Part shown: one piece after another, positions 26,121 through 35,315 of the stretch
How the letters are laid out: every line of letters begins with the position of its first letter
Position numbering within the stretch: the stretch's first letter is position 1
Assembly: GCF_013488225.1 (NCBI RefSeq)
Contig: NZ_CP041239.1
Span: 124,001 to 188,000 of the forward strand
DNA: 64,000 nucleotides
Direction: 5' to 3'
Origin: Sinorhizobium mexicanum
GTDB lineage: Bacteria; Pseudomonadota; Alphaproteobacteria; Rhizobiales; Rhizobiaceae
Program-made: the position numbers and the translations under genes
Notes under the pieces: generated by a model
What the model saw: the letters and a program-made list of their open reading frames with translations, nothing else
What the model was told of the DNA's origin: nothing
Databases searched by the model: none

Positions 26121-26880
26121 GCCGGCTAGGGCCGCTCGCCGCACGTAGCACCAGTGCAATGTCGACTGGAATACGGCTCGTGGGAGAAACTGGGTGCGCC
26201 AGTTTCGATTGGGCGGCGCCGTGCATGACCTAGCTATGCGGTCCTCTCCATTTCCGGGATCAGTTGCAGCTCACCATGAGTGCTATCTCCGATTTCTTGA
26301 GGTCGAAGGAGGTCTGCATCTTCATCCAGATCCGAAGCGGAATCACGGGAATAGTGACGACGCGTGTGAGAAAAATCCGTCGAGCGCGCGGGCGAGAATC
26401 CCTGTTATTGCTGCCATTTCGATGTAGGTGGCGAGGATGACCAATCCCAGCATCGAAATCGCAGATGCGGTTTCGATCACAGAAATGCCTTCGCTCTGGA
26501 GGGGCACCTTCCCGGTCTCAGGAACATGAAAGCGTCGGCCACCGCTATTCGGTACGTTGTTGTTTGCAGGGCGTAGCAGACGAGGCGGACGACGATATCT
26601 AAGCCGGCTTTTCTCGCATATTCCAGGATAGGTGTCGCAGATGGATGTGCGCATCGGAGGTGTCCATGACCGAATTTGACCTTAGGCAATTGTGGGGGAC
26701 ACGTCTGGATCGTCCGTTCCCGGGGGAACTGTCGCGGCCGTCCGTGCCCTTGATACAACACAAACTGGCATTCGCTAGTCGACCTGGACCGATCGCCTCG
26801 GCTGTAACCGTACGCCGTCAATTCCCGGGCGCGAGCTGGCAGGAGTGGTCCCCGGCCTAGGTTATGGCTCAAGGGGGCCG
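26121..26880. other. No supported gene
   Basis: Only short frames are present. One on the minus strand (within 26343-26480) is hydrophobic (SAISMLGLVILATYIEMAAI) and may be a membrane-protein remnant, but no family can be named. Confidence 0.4.
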
Positions 26881-27225
26881 TCGGTCCGACAGCGGGTGTT
26901 CGGCCTCACAGACTGGACACGCGACGGCACGCTGGCGGAGTATATCGCCGTCGAGGCGCGCAATCTCGCGCCTTTGCCGGGCGATGTCGAGTTCACGGTA
27001 GGCGCGCGAGCGTGGTGATCCCGGGCCTGACTGCGTGTTCGAGTACTGCCGCATTCAGACGGGGCAGAGTGTCCTCGTTCACGGCGCGGCCGGCGCTGTG
27101 GGTTCGATGGTGACGCAACTCGCGCGGGCGACCGCACCGTCTCGACCCTCGACGATGCCGTCGTCGCCTTCAACCCACCGAGAGGGTCAGGGGAAGACGA
27201 TCATCCAAAAAAAGCACCAAGACTA
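26881..27225 (+). pseudogene. Zinc-type NADPH:quinone oxidoreductase, degenerate
   Basis: Pieces of a medium-chain reductase are recognisable in order: VFGLTDWTRDGTLAEYIAVE with ARNLAPLPGDVEFTVGA, then FEYCRIQTGQSVLVHGAAG with AVGSMVTQLARA (the nucleotide-binding loop), then TLDDAVVAFNP and GKTII from the C-terminus. The N-terminus and more than half of the coenzyme domain are deleted and the frame shifts at least twice. Confidence 0.75.
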
Positions 27226-28074
27226 AGCAAAAAGTGAAATCAGAGCTCGATCGATCTGCGAAGAGCGCTGCTGGCCGTACATATGCGAAAGGGCATCAGC
27301 ACTGCGATTGGCACCGGCGTACTCGTTCCTGGCGCACGCTGCCCTCGTGGCCGGACTTGGCGTCCCCAGCTTGGTGTCGGCCCCGGCGTCGTAAAAACGG
27401 CATACGAAAAGCCGCCGGCTGCTCAGTTCATCGTCGGATCGCGCGCAGCCTGAACCCGTGTTGCGGATCGACCCGCGAACATCGCTCGGACGGAACAGCC
27501 GCCCCGATCCCGGCTCCTTCCTTGAGAGGTATCTTGAGATGACGGCAGGGCCGTCGATCTTCCAGATGGGTGTACCCACGCAGGAAATCTTTTCCGCAAG
27601 TCTTTCGCAAGAATCCGCTCGCGGGCAGTCTGTGCGGAATCGGCCAACCCTCGGTGCGAAACGGCTGGTGGCATTCGTCGCTACGCCATCACCGCGCGTG
27701 GTATAACAATCGTCTATCGACTCTATGGCGAGAGGTGATTTCCCTTTTTTGCGTCCCGGAGCGAGTCTGCCCGACATCATCGCACCGACGGCTTCAAGTA
27801 GGGAAGTCGGCGCGGCGGCCAGGATGGCAGATCGCAGACCAGGAGGTCGACATGCAAGTCGCAGAGGCAAACAGACATTCCGCATGCCTCCCGGAGGGCA
27901 GTCCCATAATCGGCGTCATCTCTAGGTGTCCTATTCTGCGACGGATTAAATATCAGGCGCAAATGCGATTCAAAACTCGGGAATATGGCAACAAATCCTT
28001 TGCGCAAGGTCTGGGGGCAGGCTGCCAAGTCTTCTGAAGCTTACGTGATGAAGTTGAGGTGTAAGAAAAGCGAT
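27226..28074. other. No supported gene
   Basis: Overlapping short frames on both strands lack starts, ribosome binding sites or known motifs. The stretch may be further decayed sequence. Confidence 0.4.
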
Positions 28075-28545
28075 ATGAATCAGTTCCCCCAGATCGGCGA
28101 GCGGATTACCGACAAATCAGCGCCGCCCGATGACAGTACTGTCCGCGACTGGATTGGGCCGGATGCGTTCGAGCACTGGGCCGAGCTGCGGAACTGGATC
28201 GAGGCATTCTACCCCGGTATTTTCGCGCCGGATTGGCTCTATGGTGGCAAGAAGCGCGGTTGGTCCCTGCGCTACAAGAAGTCCAAGGCATTCTGTACCT
28301 TCCTGCCCGGATACAGGCTGCTTTCGGTCGTGGTGGTCTTGGGGGCAGCAGAGCGAGAGAAGTTTGAGGAGCGGCGTTATGCCTGGCGTTCGCAGTTGGT
28401 CAAGCTCTACGATGAAGCCAAAACATACCCTGACGGGAAATGGCTGACAATTGCGATCTCATCCGCAGACGATCGGCATGATGTGACGGAGCTTTTGAGT
28501 ATGAAGCGCGCACCGTCACGCGGTGGAATGTCACGCAAATCCTGA
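28075..28545 (+). CDS. DUF3788-like protein
   Basis: Cytoplasmic protein of 156 aa resembling DUF3788. The conserved parts are a central WRSL-type region, here GKKRGWSLRYKKSKAFCTFL, followed by a hydrophobic strand LLSVVVVLGAAERE. No catalytic site is known for the family. ATG 28075 matches the expected N-terminus (MNQFPQIGERITDKSAPPDD); ribosome binding is weak. It is one of few intact genes in a decayed stretch and has no evident operon partner. Confidence 0.7.
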   Translation: MNQFPQIGERITDKSAPPDDSTVRDWIGPDAFEHWAELRNWIEAFYPGIFAPDWLYGGKKRGWSLRYKKSKAFCTFLPGYRLLSVVVVLGAAEREKFEERRYAWRSQLVKLYDEAKTYPDGKWLTIAISSADDRHDVTELLSMKRAPSRGGMSRKS

Positions 28546-29008
28546 CTTTGCACGTTGCAAAAACCTACGATTCAATTCGTGGATGACGGGAACCGTGACG
28601 TTGCGCAATGGTTCTCGACTCGCAAAAAATGGCCTGTATGGCTCCTGTGTCTGCCTCAACACCAAGACTTTGAGCGGACAGTGGTGGGACGGTCGGGATC
28701 GGCGATCAACACGCCGACGCGGCTAGGATAGTTGCGCTCGATGCCGCGATGCGTGGGGGAAGGTGCCGTATAGCGATGGCATCTGATGGCAGCTCTAGGC
28801 ATCTCCGCGCGGAAACAGCCGGCGAAGTTCGGCTGCGTCCAAGCCCTATTAATTGGGCGCGACTCTCCGTCTCGGGGACCGCGCGTGGTCTGAAGAGTTT
28901 CTTTCCTGGCTTCTTAGCCGGACGCTCCTGGAAAGAACCGTGCGCCTCCTCGCGGCGCATCGAAACGATGATCAGCGTCGTCCGGCGACAGACGAAAGAG
29001 AGTAAATC
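28546..29008. other. No supported gene
   Basis: A frame from 28749 to 29012 has arginine/serine-rich composition typical of non-coding shadow. Nothing else is recognisable. Confidence 0.4.
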
Positions 29009-29176
29009 GTGAAGATCGTCGTAATCGGCATCGATGAATTCGGCATCGATGAATATTGCAATCGCCTGGTTCTTGATACGGTGGCCATGAAGACGAACGC
29101 GCCCCGCTTCTACAAACGCGACGGGTTGATTGACGCCGTGATTGGGTTCGTGAAGCCATCGGGATCGTTCGCATGA
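29009..29176 (+). pseudogene. Short chimeric remnant upstream of azoreductase
   Basis: GTG 29009 with an upstream GAGAGTAAATC begins MKIVVIGI, the same start (and leader DNA) as the NmrA-type gene at 29817, then switches to an unrelated frame ending RFYKRDGLIDAVIGFVKPSG. Its TGA overlaps the azoreductase ATG (ATGA), which suggests that a full gene formerly sat here, translationally coupled to azoR. The 55 aa product is unlikely to work. Confidence 0.5.
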
Positions 29177-29802
29177 ACATCCTCCATATTGATTGCAGCC
29201 CGCGTCCAGAATCGCACAGCCGCCAGCTTTCGGCGGCGATCGTCGAAAAACTCTTCGAGGTTGCGCCCGGCGCAAGCATCAGCCGGCGAGACTTTGCCGC
29301 GGCCCCCTTGCCGCATGCCGCGCCCGATTACGCCACCACCCTGTCGTCGCCGGCCACTTTGGCAGCCCCGCTGAGCGGCGCGCTTGATCTTTCTGAAGTG
29401 CTTATTCGGGAAGTCGAGGCGGCCGATGTGATCGTCATCGGAACGCCCATGCACAACCTCACGGTTCCGTCGGTCCTCAAGGCCTGGATCGACCAAATCT
29501 TGCGCGCCGGTCGCACCTTCATGTCGACGCCGGCCGGGAAGATGGGAATGCTGCGCGACCGTGCGGTGTTTATCGGCATTGCTTCCGGTGGCGTATTTAC
29601 CGGCGATCGAGCCAACCAGCCCGATTTTCTCACGCCGTATCTGTCTGCCGTGCTGGGCTCCATTGGTCTGAAAACCCTTCAATTCTTCCCATTGCAGGCC
29701 ACCGCGTTTCTCGACCGGGACCAAGCCACATTAGCGAGGGAGAAAGCGCTCGCGAGGATCGACCTGACGGCCATGGCGAGGGCCCACGTCCGGCGGCTGT
29801 GA
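29173..29802 (+). CDS. azoR: FMN-dependent NADH-azoreductase
   Basis: Flavodoxin-like quinone/azo reductase of 209 aa. The N-terminal phosphate-binding loop ILHIDCSPRPESHSRQLS, the FMN region GTPMHNLTVPSVLKAWIDQ (about 94-112) and the GIASGGVF loop (137-144) match AzoR proteins. It reduces quinones and azo compounds with NADH, limiting semiquinone stress. Its ATG overlaps the TGA of the preceding remnant. The downstream NmrA-like gene, 14 bp away, has lost most of its sequence. AzoR, NmrA, cupin and DoxX genes often occur together in LysR-controlled electrophile-response operons; here only azoR and doxX survive. Confidence 0.92.
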   Translation: MNILHIDCSPRPESHSRQLSAAIVEKLFEVAPGASISRRDFAAAPLPHAAPDYATTLSSPATLAAPLSGALDLSEVLIREVEAADVIVIGTPMHNLTVPSVLKAWIDQILRAGRTFMSTPAGKMGMLRDRAVFIGIASGGVFTGDRANQPDFLTPYLSAVLGSIGLKTLQFFPLQATAFLDRDQATLAREKALARIDLTAMARAHVRRL

Positions 29803-29816
29803 AAGGAGAGTAAACC

Positions 29817-30075
29817 ATGAAGATCGTCGTGATCGGTGGCGCTGGCCTGATTGGCTCGAAGACCGTCGCCGGTACCCCCTACACGATCATACGCTCGACG
29901 CAGTCCCTGGAATTCCTCGGCAGCATCGCCGATGTGAGTATGGAAGCGTCGCCACTCCTTCCCCGAGCCCAGTTCAACCTATCGCGGACAACATTGCTGT
30001 CGTCGTCGGCGAAGCGGCGTTCGCTAATCCGCGGAGCGGGATCGTCGTGTCTCGGCCACCTCGATCTCGAAGAGT
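29817..30075 (+). pseudogene. NmrA-like SDR (NAD(P)-binding), internally deleted
   Basis: After a good ribosome binding site (AAGGAGAG) the gene starts MKIVVIGGAGLIGSKTVAG, the Rossmann loop, but jumps directly to TPYTIIRSTQSLEFLG, which belongs about 100 residues later in this family. Further on, PIADNIAVVVGEAAFANPRS appears only in a different frame. The protein is therefore non-functional. Confidence 0.8.
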
Positions 30076-30215
30076 GGTTACGTCTCGCGCATCATCGCCA
30101 CCACCTGCGTCGCCTTGGCCCGATGTCTGGCCCTGTTTCCGCCCAGGATAGAAAAGAGGAAATCATCGAAAAGAAGTTCGCGGCGGCCATTCCCAATTCC
30201 CCGGTAAATCGCTGA

Positions 30216-30467
30216 TTGCCGTGGAAGTCAATTTACGGACCGGGCGCAGCCTCCCCCATCCCACACCGACGCGAAGCGGCTTTCGTCTACGCCTATGTGA
30301 TCTCGGGTGCGATCGAGTCGACGGTGAACGATGTGAGACGCGCGTCTGTCGAGCAGTCGAGAGCTGGTCCGAAGTATCGGGGGGCGCTCTATAACCGCAA
30401 CGCAAGCAAAACGGAGCCGGCGAAGCTACTCGCCTTCTTAGTCGTCGACACGAATGACAAAGCGTAG
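30216..30467 (+). pseudogene. Cupin-domain protein, degenerate
   Basis: The frame contains HRREAAFVYAYVISGAIEST and NRNASKTEPAKLLAFLVVDT, the first and last strands of a small cupin barrel of the type found beside azoR/NmrA genes. The central metal-binding region is scrambled (RRASVEQSRAGPKYRGAL) and there is no N-terminal leader or convincing start. Loss of function is likely. Confidence 0.6.
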
Positions 30468-30867
30468 CCACGCCCGTCAAATATCCTTCAAGGCGGGAGC
30501 AACGTGACCAAACGTCCGGACTATAATCGCATCGCGCCAGGAGCGCCAAGGCCCGGGACGATGCGCTCCTCGATGGCTAAACGCCGACTGTACGGGACGC
30601 ACGCGCACATTGTTTACGGGTAACGATACCTCGCGCTTATCGAATGCATGTCCAAAGGGAATTTCTAATTTCGTCGCCAGCGTCCGATCCTGAAGTCTGC
30701 TGGGTCGGTGGAACGAGCGACCGCCTCGACGTTGGATGACGCCGTTGCGCTGGGCCATCGTACAGCGCGCGGGCAAGAGAGGAGACGCTCGATGAAACTA
30801 CCGAGGACCGACGGCACGCTCACGTACCGATCCCCGAGGATCGCGCCCACCGCTTGTAGGATTGGCC

Positions 30868-31386
30868 ATGATGGCAACAATTGAAACGCTTCGGCGGGTC
30901 CTGCGCACTTCGGGTGGCCAACCCATCCTCAAGATGCAATTCGCGGAGCAACGAACTTCTCTTGCCCTCGATCTTCTTTCGCTGGGAAGCCGCGCGGCAC
31001 TGGGGGTCTCGTTCCTGTTGTCGGTCAGCGACCGGCTTGGGTTCTACGGCGCTCCAGACGAGCGCGGAGTTTCCTGGGGAACATTCGAGCAATTTTTGGG
31101 CTACACCGCCAAGGTAAATGCGTTCGCGCCGGCATGGATGATACCGTTTCTCGGCACCGCCGCGACGGTGCTTGAGCTCCTCTTTGGTGTTACGTTGGTA
31201 TTGGGACTCGCGCTGCGGTGGGCGGCTTTCGGCAGCGCGGGCCTGCTCTTCCTGTTCGGCTCAGCCATGGCGATCTCGTTCGGGATCAAGTCGCCATTCG
31301 ATTACTCTGTATTCGCCGCGCTGTGCAGCGCCCTATTTCTGGGTCTCGTCGGCTCGAATCGATGGACCGTCGGCTCTCTCCTCTAG
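30868..31386 (+). CDS. DoxX-family membrane protein
   Basis: Predicted membrane protein of 172 aa with four hydrophobic helices at roughly residues 37-55, 84-105, 113-130 and 138-160, and a cytoplasmic N-terminus of about 30 residues. The pattern AWMIPFLGTAATVLELLFGVTLVLGLALRWAA is split over helices two and three as in the DoxX/DoxD family, whose members associate with redox stress and thiosulfate or quinone metabolism. ATG 30868 or 30871 follows a TAGGA box. It seems intact among broken neighbours (azoR, NmrA and cupin lie upstream on the same strand). Confidence 0.75.
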   Translation: MMATIETLRRVLRTSGGQPILKMQFAEQRTSLALDLLSLGSRAALGVSFLLSVSDRLGFYGAPDERGVSWGTFEQFLGYTAKVNAFAPAWMIPFLGTAATVLELLFGVTLVLGLALRWAAFGSAGLLFLFGSAMAISFGIKSPFDYSVFAALCSALFLGLVGSNRWTVGSLL

Positions 31387-31394
31387 TTGAAAGG

Positions 31395-31850
31395 TCAGCA
31401 AGAACTGTAAGCGATATCAGAACGATCGTCACACCCGCTGCTAGCCAACTGATCAACGGATGCAAAAAAAGCAGATCGCTAGATAAACCTGGCATCCAGG
31501 GCAGGTCGAAAAGAGCGATCGGGCTTTGGCCGGAGAGGAAGTTCCTGATTTGATCTGCTTCCTGCGCTGGCTTCGGGACATCGCCGTTGATCTTGATCTT
31601 CAACGGTGCGCCAGCAACCACTGCGAGCACGCGGCTCGAAAATTGAAGCGTCGACGATTGCAGCCATTCGCGAAACGACGTGTCCGCGAACAATCTCCAA
31701 CAGCCCGGACATGATGTAGACGCCGCCAAACAAAACACACAGGGCGACCAGCATGGACGCGCTACGGCTTGGAATGATCCGGTTATATAGCTCACGCATG
31801 AATAGAGGGTCGACCGCCGTTAAAATATTGAAACGGGTCTGATCCGACGG
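31395..31850 (-). pseudogene. Type I secretion ABC exporter (PrtD/PrsD family), 5' fragment
   Basis: Two frames together give the N-terminal membrane domain of a PrtD-type exporter: ELYNRIIPSRSASMLVALCV, then VSRMAAIVDASIFEPR, and in the second frame EADQIRNFLSGQSPIALFDL with HPLISWLAAGVTIVL. The ATPase domain is missing and a frameshift separates the two parts near 31615. In rhizobia, PrsD/PrsE secrete RTX-type proteins such as ExsH, but this copy cannot function. Confidence 0.8.
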
Positions 31851-31920
31851 AAGAAATGTTCCCGTTCTGCGCTCTTCATCGGGAACCGCCCCACGCCGCT
31901 GGCGCGTTTCCGCGACTGCT

Positions 31921-32649
31921 TCAAACGTCGGACCTCATTGACTTGAAGCCTGTCGAAAGAGCTGAGAGATCGTCCCCGACGGTGATGAAAGCCGGACCGA
32001 GATCGAGCGCTGTTTCGCGGAGCCTTCGGTTTGCTCCCGCGAGGGCCCATCTCTTGCCAGCCTTGGATGCGAGCATCGCTATCTGTCTGAGGTCAGCGAG
32101 GTCGGCGTCCGTAGCCGCGAATGCACCGCGTCTTCGAGCCACGGAAAGGTCGGCGGGTCCCACGAACAACCCATCGACGCAGGGGAGGGCGGCAATAGCC
32201 GCAGCTTCGTCGAAGGCCGTCGCGGTCTCGATCATTGCATAACACAGGCGTTGAGTATTCTCCTTCTCGAAGAAACTGTCGGTCGCCCCTGCGTAGCTTT
32301 GCGTCCGGCCATATCCGACGCCGCGTGTGCCGCGAGGCGCGAATTTCGCGTATTCGCTCACTTCCTTGGCATGCGCCAGGTCTCGAAGCTGCGGCACGAC
32401 GATCGCATCCGCCCCGATGTCCAATGCATGCTGGACGTTCGGTCGCGTCCCATCGGCGAGGCGAACGCAGGCGGCGAGGCCGATCGCCTGGCAGAAGGGC
32501 AGCAGACGGTCCAGCGCCGCGAGATCGAGAATGCCATGCTCCATGTCGAAGAGGACCAGGTCGAAACCAGCAAGGCGCGCGAGCTCACAGGCTTTCTGAT
32601 TGTCACTTTCCAACCAAAAGCCGATCGCAGGCTGTTGAGCAGTCGTCAT
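31921..32649 (-). CDS. HpcH/HpaI-family aldolase (first of two)
   Basis: Class II aldolase of 242 aa that cleaves 2-keto-3-deoxy acids into pyruvate and an aldehyde. Active-site residues are in place: His38 (DMEHG), Arg63 (CVRLAD), the Glu of AMIETATAF and the Asp of GLFVGPADLS, the last two being the divalent-metal ligands. It resembles the aldolase at 39442-40194 but clearly differs from it, so the locus carries two. ATG 32649 gives the usual N-terminus; the ribosome binding site is weak. It is 28 bp downstream of a LysR gene on the minus strand and probably cotranscribed with it, divergent from the transporter operon. Confidence 0.92.
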   Translation of the reverse strand: MTTAQQPAIGFWLESDNQKACELARLAGFDLVLFDMEHGILDLAALDRLLPFCQAIGLAACVRLADGTRPNVQHALDIGADAIVVPQLRDLAHAKEVSEYAKFAPRGTRGVGYGRTQSYAGATDSFFEKENTQRLCYAMIETATAFDEAAAIAALPCVDGLFVGPADLSVARRRGAFAATDADLADLRQIAMLASKAGKRWALAGANRRLRETALDLGPAFITVGDDLSALSTGFKSMRSDV

Positions 32650-32677
32650 GAGGAAATCCGTTCTTGAGTTTGTGGAG

Positions 32678-33532
32678 TTAGGCGATGCTCTTGCGGACGT
32701 GGGCTGCCAGCGCCTTGGCAACGGTCTCAAAGCCCTTGTCGCGGAAATAAATCACAACGTCGGCATCGGAGAGGCGAGGCAAACCGGAGTCGCTGCCGAG
32801 CACGCGCAGTCCTTCGGTCACTTCGGTCTTGCCCATCACGGTCACGCCAATGCCGGCGATCACGGAGGCTCGGATCCCCGCCATCGTGCTGCTGTTGCAG
32901 ACGGTCGTATAGGATTGCTCGGTCGAGGAAAGGGCCCGGATCGCGGCCTTGCGATAAAAACAAGGATCGGGGAGCGTCACCAAAGGCACCGGTTGCCGCA
33001 TCGGGCTCGGCACCGCGTTCGATGCGACCCAGACCAATTGCTCGGACCAGAGAGGGATCGAATTCGGGACCTCCGCTTCGGCGGCGATGACGATAATGTC
33101 CAATCTGCCCTGCAGCATTTCGATCATCAGGCTGTTGCTGAGCTTGACCTGGACCTGAAGGTTGGCTTCGGGAAACACTTTCGAGAAGGAATGAAGAACG
33201 GCCGGGAGACGGTAGTTGCCGAGCTCTTCGAGGATGCCGAGCCGCACGAAAGTCTTGATGCTGGGCAGCGTTACCCGGGCGATCGCCTCGTCGTGGAGCG
33301 CGATGATCTGGCGCGCATATTCCATCAGCGTCATTCCCACCGGCGTCAGCGGCGCTCCGCGAGCTGCAGTCCGCTCGAACACCTGCCCCCCAACACGCTC
33401 TTCCAGCCGTTTGATCTGCAAGCTGATCGCCGGCTGGCTGCGGCCGAGGATTTCGGCGGCCTGCGAAAACCCTCCGGCCTGGTGGACGGTGGCAAAGGCG
33501 CGCAGCAAATCGATATCCAGATCGCCCGACAT
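32678..33532 (-). CDS. LysR-family regulator of the catabolic locus
   Basis: LysR-type regulator of 284 aa with a canonical helix-turn-helix (GGFSQAAEILGRSQPAISLQ, about 20-39) and an effector domain (about 90-275). It is divergently arranged to the ABC transporter operon that begins at 33630, and a T-N11-A palindrome lies 16 bp upstream of its start. This makes it the probable activator of that operon in the presence of its substrate or an intermediate, with autoregulation. The HpaI-type aldolase directly downstream belongs to the same transcript. Confidence 0.93.
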   Translation of the reverse strand: MSGDLDIDLLRAFATVHQAGGFSQAAEILGRSQPAISLQIKRLEERVGGQVFERTAARGAPLTPVGMTLMEYARQIIALHDEAIARVTLPSIKTFVRLGILEELGNYRLPAVLHSFSKVFPEANLQVQVKLSNSLMIEMLQGRLDIIVIAAEAEVPNSIPLWSEQLVWVASNAVPSPMRQPVPLVTLPDPCFYRKAAIRALSSTEQSYTTVCNSSTMAGIRASVIAGIGVTVMGKTEVTEGLRVLGSDSGLPRLSDADVVIYFRDKGFETVAKALAAHVRKSIA

Positions 33533-33548
33533 TCGTATTTCAATTTCC

Positions 33549-33561
33549 TATGGAGATCATA
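33549..33561. promoter_or_regulatory. Candidate LysR box
   Basis: TATGGAGATCATA fits the T-N11-A consensus with dyad symmetry (TATG/CATA). It lies in the 97 bp between the divergent LysR gene and the transporter operon, 16 bp from the LysR start. Confidence 0.6.
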
Positions 33562-33629
33562 AGAACAATAAATTTGCAAAATAGAGTAGCCGTTATTAGT
33601 TTGCCAATCAAGATGCGTGGGAGGACGCA

Positions 33630-34514
33630 ATGGAAACCGCAAAAGCCTCGAGGGGACTCGGTGCGCAGGGGCAATTAGCTTGCCTGCTGCTTCCGCCGCT
33701 GCTGACGCTCATCATTCTCTTCGTTGCGCCAATTTCACTGATGGCCATCTACGGCTTCTGGGCGACGGACGAGAACTACCTGATCCAGCAGTCGCTGCAG
33801 CTGACCCAGTACAAGAGAATCGCCGGCGATCCGCTCTATCTCGGAACGCTTGCCTCGTCTGCCGGCATGGCCCTTTTGACCACTGTCGGCTCGCTGGCCC
33901 TGGCCCTGCCTCTCGCCTACTACATCGTCCGCTTCGTCACGCCGCGCTGGCGTGTGCTGCTGGTGCTGGCATTGATCGTGCCCGGCTGGGTGAGTGTGCT
34001 TATCCGCACCTATTCGTGGAATCTGGTGATCGGCGAAGCCGGGCTGATGAACTGGCTGCTGCTGTCGGCCGGCCTGATCGATGAGCCGATCAAGCTGCTC
34101 TTCACCAAGACGTCGGTCGTCATCGGCCTCATCTATATCTACCTGCCTTATATGCTGGTGCCAATCTATGCCTCGATCGAACGGCTCGACAATTCCGTCC
34201 TCGAGGCCGCGGAGAATCTCGGTGCGGACCCGTTCCGGCGTTTCCTCTATGTCACTCTGCCGCTGATCGCCCCCGGCATCGTCGCCGGTTGCGTCATCAC
34301 CTTCATCCCGGCGGTCGGCGAATACGTCGTCCCGAACATGCTCGGCGGACTCAAGGGCATGATGTACGGCAACTTGATCACCACGGCCTTCTCCAATTTC
34401 GACTGGCCCTTTGGTTCGGCGCTCTCGATGGTTCTTCTGGCGAGCATTCTAGCCTGCCTGCTGATTGTCGGCCGCTTTCTTGATGTCAACCGCAGCATGC
34501 TCGGACATGAGTGA
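33630..34514 (+). CDS. ABC transporter permease, PotB type
   Basis: Inner-membrane permease of 294 aa with six predicted helices. The EAA loop (LEAAENLGADPFRRFLYVTL, about 191-210), which contacts the ATPase, is intact. It belongs to the spermidine/putrescine-type import family, which in rhizobia also takes up opines, sugar amines and other compounds. It is the first gene of a ten-gene plus-strand run and is divergent from the LysR regulator. ATG 33630 follows GGGAGGACGCA, a strong ribosome binding site. The next permease starts 9 bp after its stop. Confidence 0.93.
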   Translation: METAKASRGLGAQGQLACLLLPPLLTLIILFVAPISLMAIYGFWATDENYLIQQSLQLTQYKRIAGDPLYLGTLASSAGMALLTTVGSLALALPLAYYIVRFVTPRWRVLLVLALIVPGWVSVLIRTYSWNLVIGEAGLMNWLLLSAGLIDEPIKLLFTKTSVVIGLIYIYLPYMLVPIYASIERLDNSVLEAAENLGADPFRRFLYVTLPLIAPGIVAGCVITFIPAVGEYVVPNMLGGLKGMMYGNLITTAFSNFDWPFGSALSMVLLASILACLLIVGRFLDVNRSMLGHE

Positions 34515-34523
34515 GGGCGAACG

Positions 34524-35297
34524 ATGACACGTTGGGTTCTCGGAACATTCACGCTCTTCGTCTACGCGATGGTCTATCTGCCGATCGCCTTGGTGGTGAT
34601 TACCAGCTTCAACCAGGATACGATCACCACGCTGCCGATCGAGCGCCTGGACACGCGCTGGTATGCGGAACTCTTCAACGACACGAAGACGCTACAGTCG
34701 CTCTGGACAAGCCTTCAAGTCGGGGTCGTTTCGACCGCCTTCGCGACCGTGCTCGGCCTGCTGTCGGCGCTAGCCATCGTGCGGCACAATTTTCGCGGCA
34801 AGAGCCTCTTCATGCTTTTGACCGTGATGCCGATGCTGGCGCCGGGCATCATCATGGGCGTCTCGCTTCTTCTGTTCGCCCGCTACGTCGGCTTCCAGAC
34901 GGGGTTCGTCGCCGTCCTGCTCGGGCACATCCTTTTGTCGCTGCCCTACTGCACCTTCATCCTCATCTCCAGCCTGGCGCGCTTCGATCGCTCGCTGGAG
35001 GAGGCGGCCCGCGGCCTCGGCGCCGGTGAGTTCTCGGTGCTGTGGCGCGTCACGCTGCCGGGCATCATGCCGGGTATCATCGGCGCAGCTCTTTTCGCCT
35101 TCACGATTTCTATCGGCGAGTTCGTCGTCAGCTTCTTCCTGACATCGGCTGGCACGACGACATTGCCCATCCGGATCTACTCGATCGTCAAGGTGGGCAT
35201 CACCCCCGAGATCAACGCCGTATCCACGCTCATTCTTGCGGCAACGCTTCTCTTGAGCGCGACGGCACTGCGTCTCACCTGGTCCAAACGCAACTAG
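34524..35297 (+). CDS. ABC transporter permease, PotC type
   Basis: Second permease (257 aa, six helices) of the Pot-type importer. The EAA loop EEAARGLGAGEFSVLWRVTL lies at about 155-174. It forms a heterodimer with the preceding permease. The gene begins 9 bp after the previous stop, with GAGGGCGA ahead of ATG 34524, and is followed 18 bp later by the substrate-binding protein gene. Position in the operon and family membership are clear; substrate cannot be derived from this subunit. Confidence 0.93.
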   Translation: MTRWVLGTFTLFVYAMVYLPIALVVITSFNQDTITTLPIERLDTRWYAELFNDTKTLQSLWTSLQVGVVSTAFATVLGLLSALAIVRHNFRGKSLFMLLTVMPMLAPGIIMGVSLLLFARYVGFQTGFVAVLLGHILLSLPYCTFILISSLARFDRSLEEAARGLGAGEFSVLWRVTLPGIMPGIIGAALFAFTISIGEFVVSFFLTSAGTTTLPIRIYSIVKVGITPEINAVSTLILAATLLLSATALRLTWSKRN

Positions 35298-35315
35298 CAT
35301 CAATGGGAGGAATGG

